DNA from: an uncultured Armatimonadota bacterium
Lineage (GTDB): Bacteria > Armatimonadota > Fimbriimonadia > Fimbriimonadales > Fimbriimonadaceae
Assembly: GCA_903927025.1 (NCBI GenBank)
Contig: CAIYLG010000012.1
Location: 121,610 to 185,609 of the forward strand
Length of the DNA: 64,000 nt
Direction: 5' to 3'
Part shown: positions 1 to 9,287 of the stretch, one piece after another
Position numbering within the stretch: position 1 is the stretch's first letter
Layout of the letters: the number at the start of each line of letters is the position of its first letter
Translations under genes and position numbers: made by a program
The notes under the pieces: model-generated
What the model was told of the DNA's origin: nothing
Databases searched by the model: none
The model's input: the letters and a program-made list of their open reading frames with translations, nothing else

Positions 1-1
1 T

Positions 2-2050
2 CTTCAGCTGGTTGCATCTCCTCAAACGGCACAGGACGTTGTGACGGTTCGGTGGAAAGACGTTCCCATAGACGAGGGGCTAAAGCGACTGGCGGATGCT
101 GTGGATGGCTCTTGGCGCACCGAAGGGCAAATTTTGCGATTGATTAGGACGTCTGATCAGCAACATCTGCAAGACGCCAGAGAACGTGCCTACAACACCG
201 AAGAGATTCGGAAGTCTATTGCCATGCGACTTGAACAGTCTAAGGCTCAGCCGGCTTGGTCACCTCAGGTGGCTGATGCCCTCGCCATAAAGGTGGCGGC
301 TCACCTCAAGCGCTTTAATCCCAATAGCCAATACTCCGCCTGGTACCAGAACTCGATGAACCTGAGTCAGGAGGCGCCAACGGGTCGTGTCCTGACTCAA
401 ATCTTAATGACATTGGATCCGGTCGAACTCGCTACGATCACGACGGGCATCTCAACGGTGTGGTCCACGAACCCCACCTCCATGCAGCGGCAGATGCCGC
501 CCCATGTGAGTAACGCAATTGATCAGTTTGCGCAGGCGCAGGCTGATTGGAACCAGGCCCTCATTCGACACAGCGTTCAAAACCCAACTTTCGAAGGTTC
601 AACTTATGCCGTGAGCGGATTTGGGGAACTGGGTCATCTGGAGGAGGGAACTCCGCAGGTAGCCACCGCCTTGGTGAAGGCCCAGCGCGTTGGAGAGCTT
701 TCAGGCATTAGCGTAGAGTTCTCCGCATACGATGCGAAAGGGAAGCGAATCGCGCTCAGCCAGGCTTACCTAGCGAGCGAATTTATGTCGGTGTCGGACT
801 CGACCGTCAAGGATACGAACACACCAAGCGAGCCGGTGATCCTCGTGCCAGATGAGGGCGCACTGATCGCGAAGCGCCTCGAAGGCTTCGGACGCACGGG
901 CGGATCGCCGCTTCCCCCTGACTTAGTTGCTCGCCTGTCTCAATGCGATGTGACCGATCCGTTGTCGTGGATCACGTCTCCTTGCCTAGTCTCTGCCGCC
1001 GAGGCAAAGGGGCTCAATATGGTGGCCTGCCTCAGCGATATGTCGATGATGACGGGGATGTCAGATTCCACAAAGAAGCTGCGTGCGTCTCAGTTCCTGA
1101 AGCGACTGGAGATGTTCGGACACTCCGTCCAGGCGGCAGATGGATGGCTAACCGTGAAGCCGAGGCGCCCAGTGACAACCCGACTGACGAGAGCCGATCG
1201 GTTTGAAATGAAAGCGTATCTGCAGAGACTTCTTCAGACGAGTCCGATGCATCTAGAGGAGCTCGCGGAATTTGCACTCCATCTTCCAGATCAGCAGGAC
1301 AACTTTATGCCTTCGCTAATGGCAGTTGCGATCAATCGCTCGACTCGATCCTTCAACGACAGCAATACCCTTCGATTCCTCGCCTTGACGACGAAAGACC
1401 AGCGCCAGCGGATGCAGGGTGATGGGCTGGCTATTCGATCCCTCAGCAACGAAGCTCAGAATTGCCTTGCGAAGATGGTATTTGGAGGCTACTCCGCCCT
1501 CCAGTACTCGCCACCTACGACAGGAAACCCAAGGCAGGGGTTCAACCAAGGCGAATACGAGCTTTACAGCAATGGGATTCTGCATGAGCCCACCGAAGCG
1601 TTGCCGATTGGGTTTCCCGATCAAGCCTACGTCGCGCTCCATGTGGATTCATCCGGTGTCGCTTTGGCCGATGATAGTGGCGCTCGGTTTACTTCCATTT
1701 CTCGAGCAATGACCGCACGAGACCTAGCCTGGCAGAGATACTCCCAAGAGCGGCCAGACCTCTTCCCCTGGGCTTCGCATCCAGGGCAACAGCTGAACCT
1801 AACCAATTTGCAGTTTGGGAAACAGTTCACCATGCGATTTGAATTCAGATTCACTCCGGTCCTTACGATGACGAAGAGCTTGGAGGAGCAATCTCCCGAC
1901 GGAAACAGCTCTGGTGGAATCGCTTCCTTTCCTGAAGACTTTCGCAAGGAGTACGAGAAATCGTATGAGGAATACAGGAAGGCCTACGCGAATAGCAAGC
2001 CTGGACAGTTTTCGGCACCGCCAGGTCAGCAGAACATTCCGCCCTACTAG
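2..2050 (+). CDS. Hypothetical protein, 5' end outside window
   Basis: The reading frame is open from the first bases of the window, so the true start lies upstream; a GTG at 41 is only the first in-frame start codon inside it. The residues just before it (LQLVASPQTAQDV) look like the end of a signal peptide followed by a mature N-terminus. The next stretch (VTVRWKDVPIDEGLKRLAD) resembles the short STN/secretin-type fold in which a beta strand is followed by a helix, but the similarity is weak and is inference. The remaining ~600 residues show no motif I recognise, and no membrane segment. The C-terminal 50 residues are rich in Tyr, Glu, Lys, Pro and Gln. Function unknown; probably an exported protein. 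The next gene follows after 65 bases on the same strand. Confidence 0.75.
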   Translation, partial: LQLVASPQTAQDVVTVRWKDVPIDEGLKRLADAVDGSWRTEGQILRLIRTSDQQHLQDARERAYNTEEIRKSIAMRLEQSKAQPAWSPQVADALAIKVAAHLKRFNPNSQYSAWYQNSMNLSQEAPTGRVLTQILMTLDPVELATITTGISTVWSTNPTSMQRQMPPHVSNAIDQFAQAQADWNQALIRHSVQNPTFEGSTYAVSGFGELGHLEEGTPQVATALVKAQRVGELSGISVEFSAYDAKGKRIALSQAYLASEFMSVSDSTVKDTNTPSEPVILVPDEGALIAKRLEGFGRTGGSPLPPDLVARLSQCDVTDPLSWITSPCLVSAAEAKGLNMVACLSDMSMMTGMSDSTKKLRASQFLKRLEMFGHSVQAADGWLTVKPRRPVTTRLTRADRFEMKAYLQRLLQTSPMHLEELAEFALHLPDQQDNFMPSLMAVAINRSTRSFNDSNTLRFLALTTKDQRQRMQGDGLAIRSLSNEAQNCLAKMVFGGYSALQYSPPTTGNPRQGFNQGEYELYSNGILHEPTEALPIGFPDQAYVALHVDSSGVALADDSGARFTSISRAMTARDLAWQRYSQERPDLFPWASHPGQQLNLTNLQFGKQFTMRFEFRFTPVLTMTKSLEEQSPDGNSSGGIASFPEDFRKEYEKSYEEYRKAYANSKPGQFSAPPGQQNIPPY

Positions 2051-2115
2051 ACAGCTCATTGCGACGATATTTCATCAAATTGAGCTATCCATCCGTAGGC
2101 AGATAAAGCGGGAGG

Positions 2116-3171
2116 TTGGTTGAGTGCGCCATCATCTCCTTGATGTTTCTTGCCGCATTCTTGATTTCATTAGGGCAGAGTCAGCCCGATTCCGTTCCCG
2201 TTGATGCATTTCCAGGTGAGAAGCATCTGAAGAATGTCCGCCAGCTAACGTTTGGCGGTCAGAATGCCGAAGCGTACTGGAACAAAGAGGGCACAAAGCT
2301 GATTTTTCAGTCTCAGCAACCCGGCTATCCGGATGAACAGATCTTTACGATGAATGCGGATGGCTCTGACAAGCGCCTTGTAAGCACCGGCAAAGGTCGG
2401 TGTACCTGCAGCTACTTCAGCCCAGATGGCAAGTACATTTACTTCAGCTCAACCCATGAGCGAAACCCAGGCAAGCAGGCGGACATTGACCGCAGCAAGG
2501 GTTATGTGTGGATGGTGAACCCCGACTATGCGCTCTACCGCGCCAACCTGGATGGCACTGGAATCACTCCGATCATCAAGCGAGATGGCTACGTGGCCGA
2601 AACCACGATTGCCCCAAATGGCAAGTACCTCACGTTCACAGGAAGCTTTGATGGCGACCTCGATATCTACCGAGCAAACCTGGACGGCTCAAACATCAAG
2701 CGATTGACGAACATCATCGGCTACGATGGCGGTCCCTTTGTAAGTTGGGACTCCAAGAAGATTGCCTATCGCCGACAGGCAGTCAACAATGAAGCGGAGA
2801 AGCAGGATTACCTGGACCTTCTTCATCAGAACCTTGTCCGCCCTGGAAAGCTTGAGATATGGGTAATGGACGCCGATGGAAGCCATAAGCATGAGGTCAC
2901 TCATCTTGGAGGCGCTTCGTTTGCTCCGTTCATTCATCCGGACGGAAAGCACATCATCTTTAGCACCAACTTTGCCGACCCCAAGGGGCGAGAGTTTGAT
3001 CTGTATATGTGCACGCTCGACGGTAAGAACTTGGAACGTGTGACGACCGCTCCCCAGTTCGATGGCTTCCCGATGTGGACCCGAGACGGTAAGAAGCTCG
3101 TCTTCGCCTCCAACCGGTATGGAAAGCAGCCGCGCGAAACGAATCTTTTCGTTGCAGACTGGGTGCCTTAG
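2116..3171 (+). CDS. TolB-like WD40/PD40 beta-propeller protein, exported
   Basis: About 350 residues. A hydrophobic N-terminus (IISLMFLAAFLISLG) looks like a signal peptide, followed by repeated blades of the PD40/TolB type: 'QIFTMNADGSDKRLVS', 'LYRANLDGTGITPI', 'IYRANLDGSNIKRLT', 'IWVMDADGSHKHEVT' and 'LYMCTLDGKNLERVT', each followed by a 'SPDGKYI' or 'HPDGKHI' strand. Such propellers bind proteins or ligands in the periplasm or at the cell surface and have no known catalysis by themselves. The start is uncertain: TTG at 2116 sits only one base behind a GGGAGG, while ATG at 2143 has no clear ribosome site. It meets the convergent epimerase gene tail to tail with a 4-base overlap. The specific role is unknown; similarity to the Tol-Pal protein TolB is limited to the blades. 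Confidence 0.85.
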   Translation: MVECAIISLMFLAAFLISLGQSQPDSVPVDAFPGEKHLKNVRQLTFGGQNAEAYWNKEGTKLIFQSQQPGYPDEQIFTMNADGSDKRLVSTGKGRCTCSYFSPDGKYIYFSSTHERNPGKQADIDRSKGYVWMVNPDYALYRANLDGTGITPIIKRDGYVAETTIAPNGKYLTFTGSFDGDLDIYRANLDGSNIKRLTNIIGYDGGPFVSWDSKKIAYRRQAVNNEAEKQDYLDLLHQNLVRPGKLEIWVMDADGSHKHEVTHLGGASFAPFIHPDGKHIIFSTNFADPKGREFDLYMCTLDGKNLERVTTAPQFDGFPMWTRDGKKLVFASNRYGKQPRETNLFVADWVP

Positions 3172-4160
3172 GACTTCAAGCAGAAGTCGACCAGGATCTT
3201 GTCCATCAGTGCGTCCGTCTTCTCGTCAGCTTGTTGACGAGAAGCATCTGCGCTAAACCACGCCATGATCTCTCTGGCTCCAGCCGAGAATGGCGTGGTG
3301 CACTTGAATTCGGGAACCAAGCGTTTGATCTTTGAATTGTCAAAGATAGAACTGTGAGTTTTGTCGCCGAGCAGGCTTGCGCCCCATCCCTGGTCGTAAG
3401 TGGCAATGACTCCTGATGGGACGTGGACTTTATTTGCGGTCGTTCCGGCGGCTTCAGCGACGATGTCGAAGATCTGATTCCATGTGAGCCACTCGTCTGA
3501 GGTGATGTGGATCGCATCTCCAATAACGTGAGAGTTGCCGAGAAGGCCAACAAAGCCCTTGGCAAAGTCTGTGTGGTGGGTCAGAGTCCAAATCGAAGTT
3601 CCGTCACCGTGAACGATCACTGGTTTGCCTTTCAGCATCCGATCCACAACGGTGTAGCCGCCGTCGAACGGGAGCAGCGTCTTGTCGTAGGTGTGTGATG
3701 GGCGGACGATGGTGTAGGGGAACTTTCGCTCCCGATAGGCCGCCACCAGCATCTCTTCGCAGGCTATTTTGTCTCGCGAGTAGCCCCAGAACGGATTGTC
3801 CAGCAGCGTCGATTCCGTGATAGGCAATGAATTCGCCGGAGTTTGATACGCCGATGCGGAGGAGATAAAAACGAACTGCTTCGTCTTGCCTTCAAAGAGT
3901 TTGATATCGGTTTCGATATGCTTAGGTGTGAAGGCGATCCAGTCAACAACTACGTCCCACTCATGGCCCTGCAAGGCGGCTTCTGCCGAGGCGAGGTCAC
4001 GAATATCGCCATTTAAGACCTTGACCCCATCCGGAGTCGGTCGCGAAGATTTGCCACGGTTGAGCAGGTAGATGTCCATGCCCTTTGCGGCAGCCAGCGG
4101 CGTGCAGGCCGAGCTAATGATGCCGGTGCCGCCGATAAAGAGAACCTTCAATCCGCTCAT
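3168..4160 (-). CDS. NAD-dependent epimerase/dehydratase family protein (extended SDR-like)
   Basis: 330 residues. The N-terminal Rossmann motif LFIGGTGIISSACTPLAAA (GGTGxIS form of GxxGxxG) binds NAD(P). It is followed by 'LNRGKSS' and 'GDIRDL', typical of atypical/extended SDR nucleotide-sugar epimerases and of their CSP41-like relatives. Residues 'VVDWIAF', 'FVFISSASAY' and 'YSRDKIACEEML' occupy the positions of the SDR Ser and YxxxK; here the pattern is Y-S-R-D-K, so the Tyr and Lys are kept. The substrate is not predictable, but a sugar or sugar nucleotide is usual. The gene lies 11 bases downstream of a Gfo/Idh/MocA oxidoreductase gene on the same strand, so the two probably form one carbohydrate-modifying operon. 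Confidence 0.88.
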   Translation of the reverse strand: MSGLKVLFIGGTGIISSACTPLAAAKGMDIYLLNRGKSSRPTPDGVKVLNGDIRDLASAEAALQGHEWDVVVDWIAFTPKHIETDIKLFEGKTKQFVFISSASAYQTPANSLPITESTLLDNPFWGYSRDKIACEEMLVAAYRERKFPYTIVRPSHTYDKTLLPFDGGYTVVDRMLKGKPVIVHGDGTSIWTLTHHTDFAKGFVGLLGNSHVIGDAIHITSDEWLTWNQIFDIVAEAAGTTANKVHVPSGVIATYDQGWGASLLGDKTHSSIFDNSKIKRLVPEFKCTTPFSAGAREIMAWFSADASRQQADEKTDALMDKILVDFCLKS

Positions 4161-4171
4161 TGTTGTTTCCG

Positions 4172-5272
4172 TTAATCGAGTTCGTCTGCGTATGTGTCGG
4201 GAGCCATCGCTTCCGGCTTTTCTGTGTGGGTGGTGAGGTGAATGTGCTTCTCGAGTGTCGACGACTTTTCAAAAGCGTGCATGACCTCTAGCACGTGGTG
4301 GGCGAGCTCTCCGCTTGCACGTGGTTTCTTGTTGCCCCGAATTGCGTACGCCATATCGAGAACCCCAACTCCTCGGGCGTTCTCAGAGAACCCGTGGGTT
4401 AGCGGCACTGGCCGAAATTCCTGCTCTCCGGCACGCTTGATTAGGGGTTCGCCGCCAAACCCGTTGGGGTCGGGAACGATGAGGGAGCCCGCAGACCCAT
4501 AAATCACGATGTTGGGCATGTCGTTGGCGAAAACATCAAAGCTGGTGGTGATGTGGCCGATCGCACCGTTGTCGAAATCCATCGTGCCGCTAATGTGGGT
4601 TGGAGTCTCCACATTAATGGTCTGTCCATGCTTCGGCTTGCTGGTGATGGTTCGAGTAGGGAATGTGATTCGCGTAGAGCCGCTTACGCGCCGGATACCG
4701 CCGATGAGGTTGACCAAGGCGGTGATGTAGTAAGGACCCATGTCCAGCATCGGGCCACCGCCGACGGCATAGTAGAAGTCCGGATTTGGATGCCAACCCT
4801 CGTGCCCTCTGCACAACATGAAGGCGTTTGCCGCAATTGGCTCTCCGATCGCCCCTTCCTCAATGAGAGCTCGGCAGGTCTGTATTCCGCCCCCCAAAAA
4901 GGTATCTGGTGCGCCGCCGACTAAAGTGCCCGCCTTCTTTGCCTCTGCCAAAAGGGCCTCGGCATCCTCAAGGCGGATCGAGAGGGGCTTTTCGTTGTAA
5001 ACGTGCTTTCCAGCTTTGGCCGCGGCGATTGCGACGGGGCCATGAGCATTAGGAATTGTAAGATTTAAGACCAAATCCACATTGGCACTGGCAAGGAGCC
5101 CTTCCGGCGTCAATGCCTCTGCACCCTCAATTTGGCCGGCAACGGCCTCAGCGCGACTCAAATCGATGTCCGCAACGGCGCTGATCGTCGTGCTGCGAAA
5201 TGAGGTGAGATTCTTTATGTAGATGCCGCTGATGTTGCCGACACCTATGATTCCAATTCGAAGCGGATGCAT
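4172..5272 (-). CDS. Gfo/Idh/MocA family oxidoreductase
   Basis: 366 residues. The N-terminus (RIGIIGVGNISGIYIKNL) is a dinucleotide-binding GxGxxx motif. 'AAAKAGKHVYNEKPLSIRLED' contains the hallmark EKP motif whose Lys is part of the active site in this family. The C-terminal half, including 'GGGPMLDMGPYYITALVNLIG' and 'GTMDFDNGAIGHITTSFD', matches the open beta-sheet substrate domain, with the D-x-G-x-H/Y region replaced by DMGPYY. Members oxidise or reduce sugars, inositols or related polyols with NAD(P). The substrate is unknown. It is the first gene of a two-gene operon with the downstream epimerase-like gene (11-base gap). Start ATG at 5272. Confidence 0.92.
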   Translation of the reverse strand: MHPLRIGIIGVGNISGIYIKNLTSFRSTTISAVADIDLSRAEAVAGQIEGAEALTPEGLLASANVDLVLNLTIPNAHGPVAIAAAKAGKHVYNEKPLSIRLEDAEALLAEAKKAGTLVGGAPDTFLGGGIQTCRALIEEGAIGEPIAANAFMLCRGHEGWHPNPDFYYAVGGGPMLDMGPYYITALVNLIGGIRRVSGSTRITFPTRTITSKPKHGQTINVETPTHISGTMDFDNGAIGHITTSFDVFANDMPNIVIYGSAGSLIVPDPNGFGGEPLIKRAGEQEFRPVPLTHGFSENARGVGVLDMAYAIRGNKKPRASGELAHHVLEVMHAFEKSSTLEKHIHLTTHTEKPEAMAPDTYADELD

Positions 5273-5353
5273 TGCGCACAGCTTACAGGCTGGGGAGACC
5301 CAGCGTCCACAGGTGCCCCGCCGATTGGCAAATTGGCACCTGTGGAAAACTTG

Positions 5354-6124
5354 TCAGTTGAGGTTAAAGTAGTCGTCCGAGGTGAGGTCGCCACTCTTGG
5401 TGATCTCGCCCAAGTGTTGAGGTGCAAACATGCTCTCGTCGAATCCGTAGCCGAATGAACCTGTTCGATAGGTGGGAGTCATCGACTTCACGTGCCCATC
5501 ACACCAGGCGATGTTTCCCTGATTGCCTGTATTGCGACCGTGGAAGGACGGGTTGGCGTTGCTGGGGGGATCTAGGTAGGTATTGCCCTCCAGGGTGGGC
5601 GCGGAGTACGACCAGTTGTTGATTCGAGCGCTTGTCGCGAAGGTAATCGTCTCAGCGGGGTGACCGATCTGGCTGAAATTGACGGGGACGTCAACCTCGA
5701 CGTAGTCGGGCGGGTTATAGGTGGCCGGGCTGAGATACACGTAGTTGTAGCCATACCCAGTGAGCCCGAGTGCGGTTCGGAGAGTGTTGTCGAAGCTAGG
5801 GTCAGCCTGGATGCCTTGGCTCTTGGCGTAAGGATACAGCAGTCCATTTTGGGGAGTGAGCTTGGTGCCGTCCCACGCGCCCCACCAGTAGTAGGTAACA
5901 GTTGTGCCCTGGATCGCGACCCGCATGCAAGTGTCATCGAAGTCGTTGTTGTACATGGTCCATGCCAGGTCAATCTGCTTGAGATTAGACAGCGACTGGG
6001 TCTTTTTCGCGGCGGCCTTCGCCTGGGCGAAAACGGGGAAGAGGATGGCGGCTAGGATCGCGATGATGGCGATGACGACAAGCAGCTCGATAAGGGTGAA
6101 GGCTGATTTAGGTTGGATACGCAC
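5354..6124 (-). CDS. Type IV pilin-like / DUF1559-type protein with prepilin leader
   Basis: The protein begins with a very short basic leader ending in Lys-Ser-Ala, then [20 protein letters not shown], the classic prepilin N-methylation helix with Glu at +5. The PilD cleavage site would be Ala-Phe rather than Gly-Phe. After the helix, '[21 protein letters not shown]' matches the conserved post-helix segment of DUF1559/H-X9-DG pilins, and '[12 protein letters not shown]' is the C-terminal DGH motif, here with about 13 instead of 9 residues after the His. I chose GTG 6124 because GAGGA lies 5 bases upstream and it gives a normal leader; an open frame continues upstream to 6274 but runs into a riboswitch. 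About 256 residues, probably a minor pilin or surface protein. A cobalamin riboswitch precedes it on the same strand, which is unusual for a pilin. Confidence 0.87.
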   Translation of the reverse strand: MRIQPKSAFTLIELLVVIAIIAILAAILFPVFAQAKAAAKKTQSLSNLKQIDLAWTMYNNDFDDTCMRVAIQGTTVTYYWWGAWDGTKLTPQNGLLYPYAKSQGIQADPSFDNTLRTALGLTGYGYNYVYLSPATYNPPDYVEVDVPVNFSQIGHPAETITFATSARINNWSYSAPTLEGNTYLDPPSNANPSFHGRNTGNQGNIAWCDGHVKSMTPTYRTGSFGYGFDESMFAPQHLGEITKSGDLTSDDYFNLN

Positions 6125-6259
6125 GATTGTCCTCACGGCGCGCACGGTGGCGCAGACGAGTGAGACCATCGAACCGACGCTAAATGGGCGACGGGCAGAG
6201 CCCACAAGGCCCAGCTCCCTCGACCACCTATGCTCGTAGGCGACGGCGTCACATGACGC

Positions 6260-6392
6260 ATGCAAGGCGGGCATTCGGGCTTAGGTCACCTGGACCCACA
6301 CCGTTGCGGCACAGCGCCGGATTCTCACCGGACTTCCCCCGCGGCGGACTCATCTTTCGACTCGACCCTCGCAAGTTTGCGGATGATACCAG
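6260..6392 (-). promoter_or_regulatory. Cobalamin (B12) riboswitch
   Basis: Read on the minus strand, bases 6339 to 6299 hold the conserved core: GGGGAAGTCCGGTGAGAATC, then CGGCGCTG and CCGCAACGGT. The terminal B12-box-like sequence AAGCCCGAATGCCCGCC follows at 6282-6266. These are the hallmark blocks of the adenosylcobalamin/cobalamin riboswitch. The 5' boundary near 6392 is approximate. It starts right after the stop codon of the upstream amidase gene and ends about 140 bases before the pilin start. In between are a GCGTCA/TGACGC palindrome and a GGGC/GCCC-rich hairpin (about 6182-6212) that could be the expression platform. The controlled gene should be the pilin-like gene 5354-6124. Confidence 0.9.
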
Positions 6393-7055
6393 CTAACGTG
6401 CGCCGCTGGTTCGGGATCTTTCAAACGTAGCTGCACAAGTTTTTGCCAGGGCGGAAGCAAGACGAATTTGACCTATTTTGGAGCTAAGTTTGCTTTCATC
6501 CGTGCGGTTTGTGAGCACGCACATCTCCACCAGAACGACCGGAACTTTGGAGAAGATGGAACCTATGAGGGCTCCGTGATGGGCGCCAACTTGGGTGCGA
6601 ATGTCGCTCTTGAGGCCGTTGTCCTTTAGGAATCCGCGCAGTTCGTGGCTTAACGACTCGTGAAAGCGCTCGGCGATGGGGCGAACCTCTTTGAGCAGCG
6701 CTTTGCTGGGACCCTGGGTGCCGTTGATGCGGCCTTGACGGTCTGGGTAGAAGACGGTGAACCCGGTCCCGCTTGCGGCATCGCAATGGAGGCGAAGCAT
6801 GAGGTCGGCATGACAGGCGTTGGCGATTTCGGCGCGTTTGCGGTTTGTGACCCTTTCACCTTCAGAGTGCTTTGTGACAACCACTCTCCATCCCCGTGAC
6901 TTCATTTCGGCTTCCAGCCTCTTAGCAACCTGCCAGGCAAGCTTGATCTCAGAGATGTGCCTGCCACGTGTGCCAAGCCCGACTTCACTCGGATGACCGG
7001 GATCGATGCACAGCGTGGGGATTTTTGCGAGGCAGAGAAGGATTGCGGCGACCAT
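6393..7055 (-). CDS. N-acetylmuramoyl-L-alanine amidase (Amidase_3)
   Basis: 220 residues. Residues ~13-20 (LCIDPGHPS) carry the first zinc-binding His of Amidase_3. 'HISEIKLAWQVAKRL' supplies the Glu region, 'DLMLRLHCDAA' the second His, and 'VPVVLVEMCVLTNRTDE' the catalytic Glu. This is the order in AmiA/AmiC/CwlM-type zinc amidases that cleave the bond between N-acetylmuramic acid and L-alanine in peptidoglycan. A short hydrophobic N-terminus (MVAAILLCLAKIPTL) could be a signal peptide, giving an essentially single-domain periplasmic enzyme without a visible targeting domain. It lies 36 bases downstream of the ABC transporter gene on the same strand. Confidence 0.9.
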   Translation of the reverse strand: MVAAILLCLAKIPTLCIDPGHPSEVGLGTRGRHISEIKLAWQVAKRLEAEMKSRGWRVVVTKHSEGERVTNRKRAEIANACHADLMLRLHCDAASGTGFTVFYPDRQGRINGTQGPSKALLKEVRPIAERFHESLSHELRGFLKDNGLKSDIRTQVGAHHGALIGSIFSKVPVVLVEMCVLTNRTDESKLSSKIGQIRLASALAKTCAATFERSRTSGAR

Positions 7056-7091
7056 GGGCTTTTTTAGCCTTCTGAAGATGAGCCACTAGAG

Positions 7092-9287
7092 CTACTCTTC
7101 CGCGATGTAGTTCTCTCGGAGTCGATTGACTTCCTGCTGCATGTCCACCAGCTTCTTATAGATGCCACCTTCTAGGGCAAGGAGCTCATCGTGGGTTCCG
7201 ACTTCGGCGATTTTGCCATCGTCGATGACAACCAAACGATCTGCGTTGCGAAGTGTGGATAGCCGATGCGCGATGGCGAATACAGTTCGTCCGTCGGTCA
7301 AGCGTTCCAGCGCTTCCTGAATCATGCGCTCGGTTTCCGTGTCCACGCTCGCGGTTGCTTCGTCAAGGACCAGAATCTTGGGGTTGTGGAGGATGGCGCG
7401 CGCAATCGCGATGCGCTGGCGCTCACCGCCGGAAAGTCGCTGTCCGCGTTCTCCCACGTATGAGTCATAGCCGTCTGGGAAAGTGACGATAAAGTCGTGA
7501 GCATTAGCGGCTTTCGCGGCGCCAATTACCTCCTCAAGGCTGGCTTCGGGGCGACCATAGGAAATGTTGTCCTTGATCGAGCCAGGGAACAGATACGACT
7601 CCTGAAGCACGACGCCTACCTGGCGACGAAAATCTTCCAAGTCAATTTTCCGAAGGTCAACTCCGTCAAGGCTGATCGAGCCCTGAGTCGGGTCATAGAA
7701 CCGCATCAGCAGGTTGATCATGGTGGACTTGCCCGCACCGCTGTGACCGACGAGGCCGATCATTTCCCCGCCCTTCACCTTAAGGTCGATGCCGTGGAGG
7801 ACCTCGCGGGCTTTGTCGTAGCCAAAGTGAACGTCCGAGAAGGTCACGTCGCCATGGATCTTGGGCATCCGAACGGCATCTTCGACATTTCTGATCTCGA
7901 CGGGCGTGTCCATCACCTCAAACACTCGCTCAGCGGCGGTGAGGGCTCGGGAAGACCAGTCGATGATGCGCTGAAGCATCATCAAGGGTTGCTGAAGCAT
8001 CGCGATGTAGGCGATGAATGCGGTGAGCTGCCCTAGGCTCATTTCTCCATCGAGAACGCTGCGTCCACCCGTCCACCAGATCACAAAGGTGCTGAGGCTC
8101 ATCGTGAACATCACGACGGGGAAAAAGTTGGACCAGGCAGACTCCGCCAGATAGCCGGTGTGGGCCAATTCTGTAATTCGACGGTCGAAGCGCTTGACCT
8201 CTCGTGTTTCGCCGTGAAAAGCCTTCACAACCCGCGTTCCCTGCAGAATCCCGTTTAGAGTGCCGCCCAAGCGCGACCAGTTGTGCCAAAAACGGCTCCA
8301 AACTCGCATCATTTTGCGTCGGAACCATCGCACCGCAACGAGAACGAATGGCACTGGGATTAAAGCCCAAACTGCCATGTGCCAGTTCATGATCAGGAGA
8401 GCAACCGGGATGCCGATGATCATGCATCCTTGGTTCAGCAGGACTGGGATTCCGTCCACAAGCACGTCATAGAGCGCACCGGTGTCGTTGGTCATCCGAG
8501 ACATGATCGAGCCGACATTCCGCTTATCGTAGAAATTGAGACTGAGGGCCTGGAGCTTCTCGAAGAGGGTGCCGCGGATCGCTACGGTGATCTTCATTCC
8601 CAGGAAGGCGACGTTTCGCCCGCGCGCAATCTGCACGACCATCACCAACAGCCGCATGGCAATCAGCCCGAGGACAAGGGGGCCGAGCAGCGATGCCTTG
8701 CGATGAATGAGAACATCGTCCACCAACCACTGGGTGAGCTTCGGTGGGCCAAGTTCGAGGACAGTGCCACCGAGGGCAAGGACAGTTCCCCAAAGAACCC
8801 TTCCCTGGTACGGCTTGGCGTATTGGAAGAGGCGGATGAGCGTCTTTCCACGATTGACGCACCCTTCGCACACGTCCGAGTGTTCAGGAAGCGGTCGGGA
8901 GCACTTTGGACAAACGCGCACGTTGTCCTCGATTTCAGGCATCTCTTCGCCCTTCACCAGCGCCTGCAATCGCTTTTCGGCCCCGGCCGCCAACAGTGAC
9001 CGACGGCTGGTCATCCGAATGAGCTCGACTTCGTTGCCTTCAAAGTCTGCTACGACGGCATGTGCGTCGACGAGATCTTCCAACCTTGGATTCTTTAGGC
9101 TCTTCAGGTCGTACGAAGCGATAAGCAGTTCGCCAGCGGGAGTGTGCTCATATCGGTACGCCCGCTCCGTTGTGACAACGAGTCTGGCTTCCCCTAGGGT
9201 GCCATCGTGGCGGAGATCGGCCTGCGTCTCAAATCGGACCTCCTCACTGGCAGGTCGAGGCAGAAGTTCAGCAGACGTAAGTGACAT
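7092..9287 (-). CDS. ABC transporter, fused permease-ATPase, with extra N-terminal domain and zinc ribbon
   Basis: About 731 residues from ATG 9287; the frame is open to a GTG at 9383. The C-terminal half is a type I ABC exporter. A six-helix membrane domain starts near 'YQGRVLWGTVLALGGTVLEL'. The nucleotide-binding domain has Walker A 'GLVGHSGAGKSTM', Q-loop 'VGVVLQESYLFPG', signature 'LSGGERQRIAIARAIL', Walker B 'ILVLDEATASVD' and the 'AIAHRLST' H-loop. Before the membrane domain is an unusual ~170-residue part: a beta-rich region ('EARLVVTTERAYRYEH', 'VVADFEGNEVELIRM') ending in a four-Cys ribbon 'CPKCSRPLPEHSDVCEGC'. That architecture is not the ordinary MsbA/BmrA one. The transported substrate is unknown. 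ATG 9287 was preferred because the 32 residues before it look non-homologous; evidence for the start is weak. Confidence 0.9.
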   Translation of the reverse strand: MSLTSAELLPRPASEEVRFETQADLRHDGTLGEARLVVTTERAYRYEHTPAGELLIASYDLKSLKNPRLEDLVDAHAVVADFEGNEVELIRMTSRRSLLAAGAEKRLQALVKGEEMPEIEDNVRVCPKCSRPLPEHSDVCEGCVNRGKTLIRLFQYAKPYQGRVLWGTVLALGGTVLELGPPKLTQWLVDDVLIHRKASLLGPLVLGLIAMRLLVMVVQIARGRNVAFLGMKITVAIRGTLFEKLQALSLNFYDKRNVGSIMSRMTNDTGALYDVLVDGIPVLLNQGCMIIGIPVALLIMNWHMAVWALIPVPFVLVAVRWFRRKMMRVWSRFWHNWSRLGGTLNGILQGTRVVKAFHGETREVKRFDRRITELAHTGYLAESAWSNFFPVVMFTMSLSTFVIWWTGGRSVLDGEMSLGQLTAFIAYIAMLQQPLMMLQRIIDWSSRALTAAERVFEVMDTPVEIRNVEDAVRMPKIHGDVTFSDVHFGYDKAREVLHGIDLKVKGGEMIGLVGHSGAGKSTMINLLMRFYDPTQGSISLDGVDLRKIDLEDFRRQVGVVLQESYLFPGSIKDNISYGRPEASLEEVIGAAKAANAHDFIVTFPDGYDSYVGERGQRLSGGERQRIAIARAILHNPKILVLDEATASVDTETERMIQEALERLTDGRTVFAIAHRLSTLRNADRLVVIDDGKIAEVGTHDELLALEGGIYKKLVDMQQEVNRLRENYIAEE

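Noticed and set aside
5354..6274. Longer pilin frame starting at ATG 6274
   Set aside because: The extra N-terminus reads through the riboswitch tail and lacks homology; GTG 6124 has a ribosome site and gives a normal prepilin leader.
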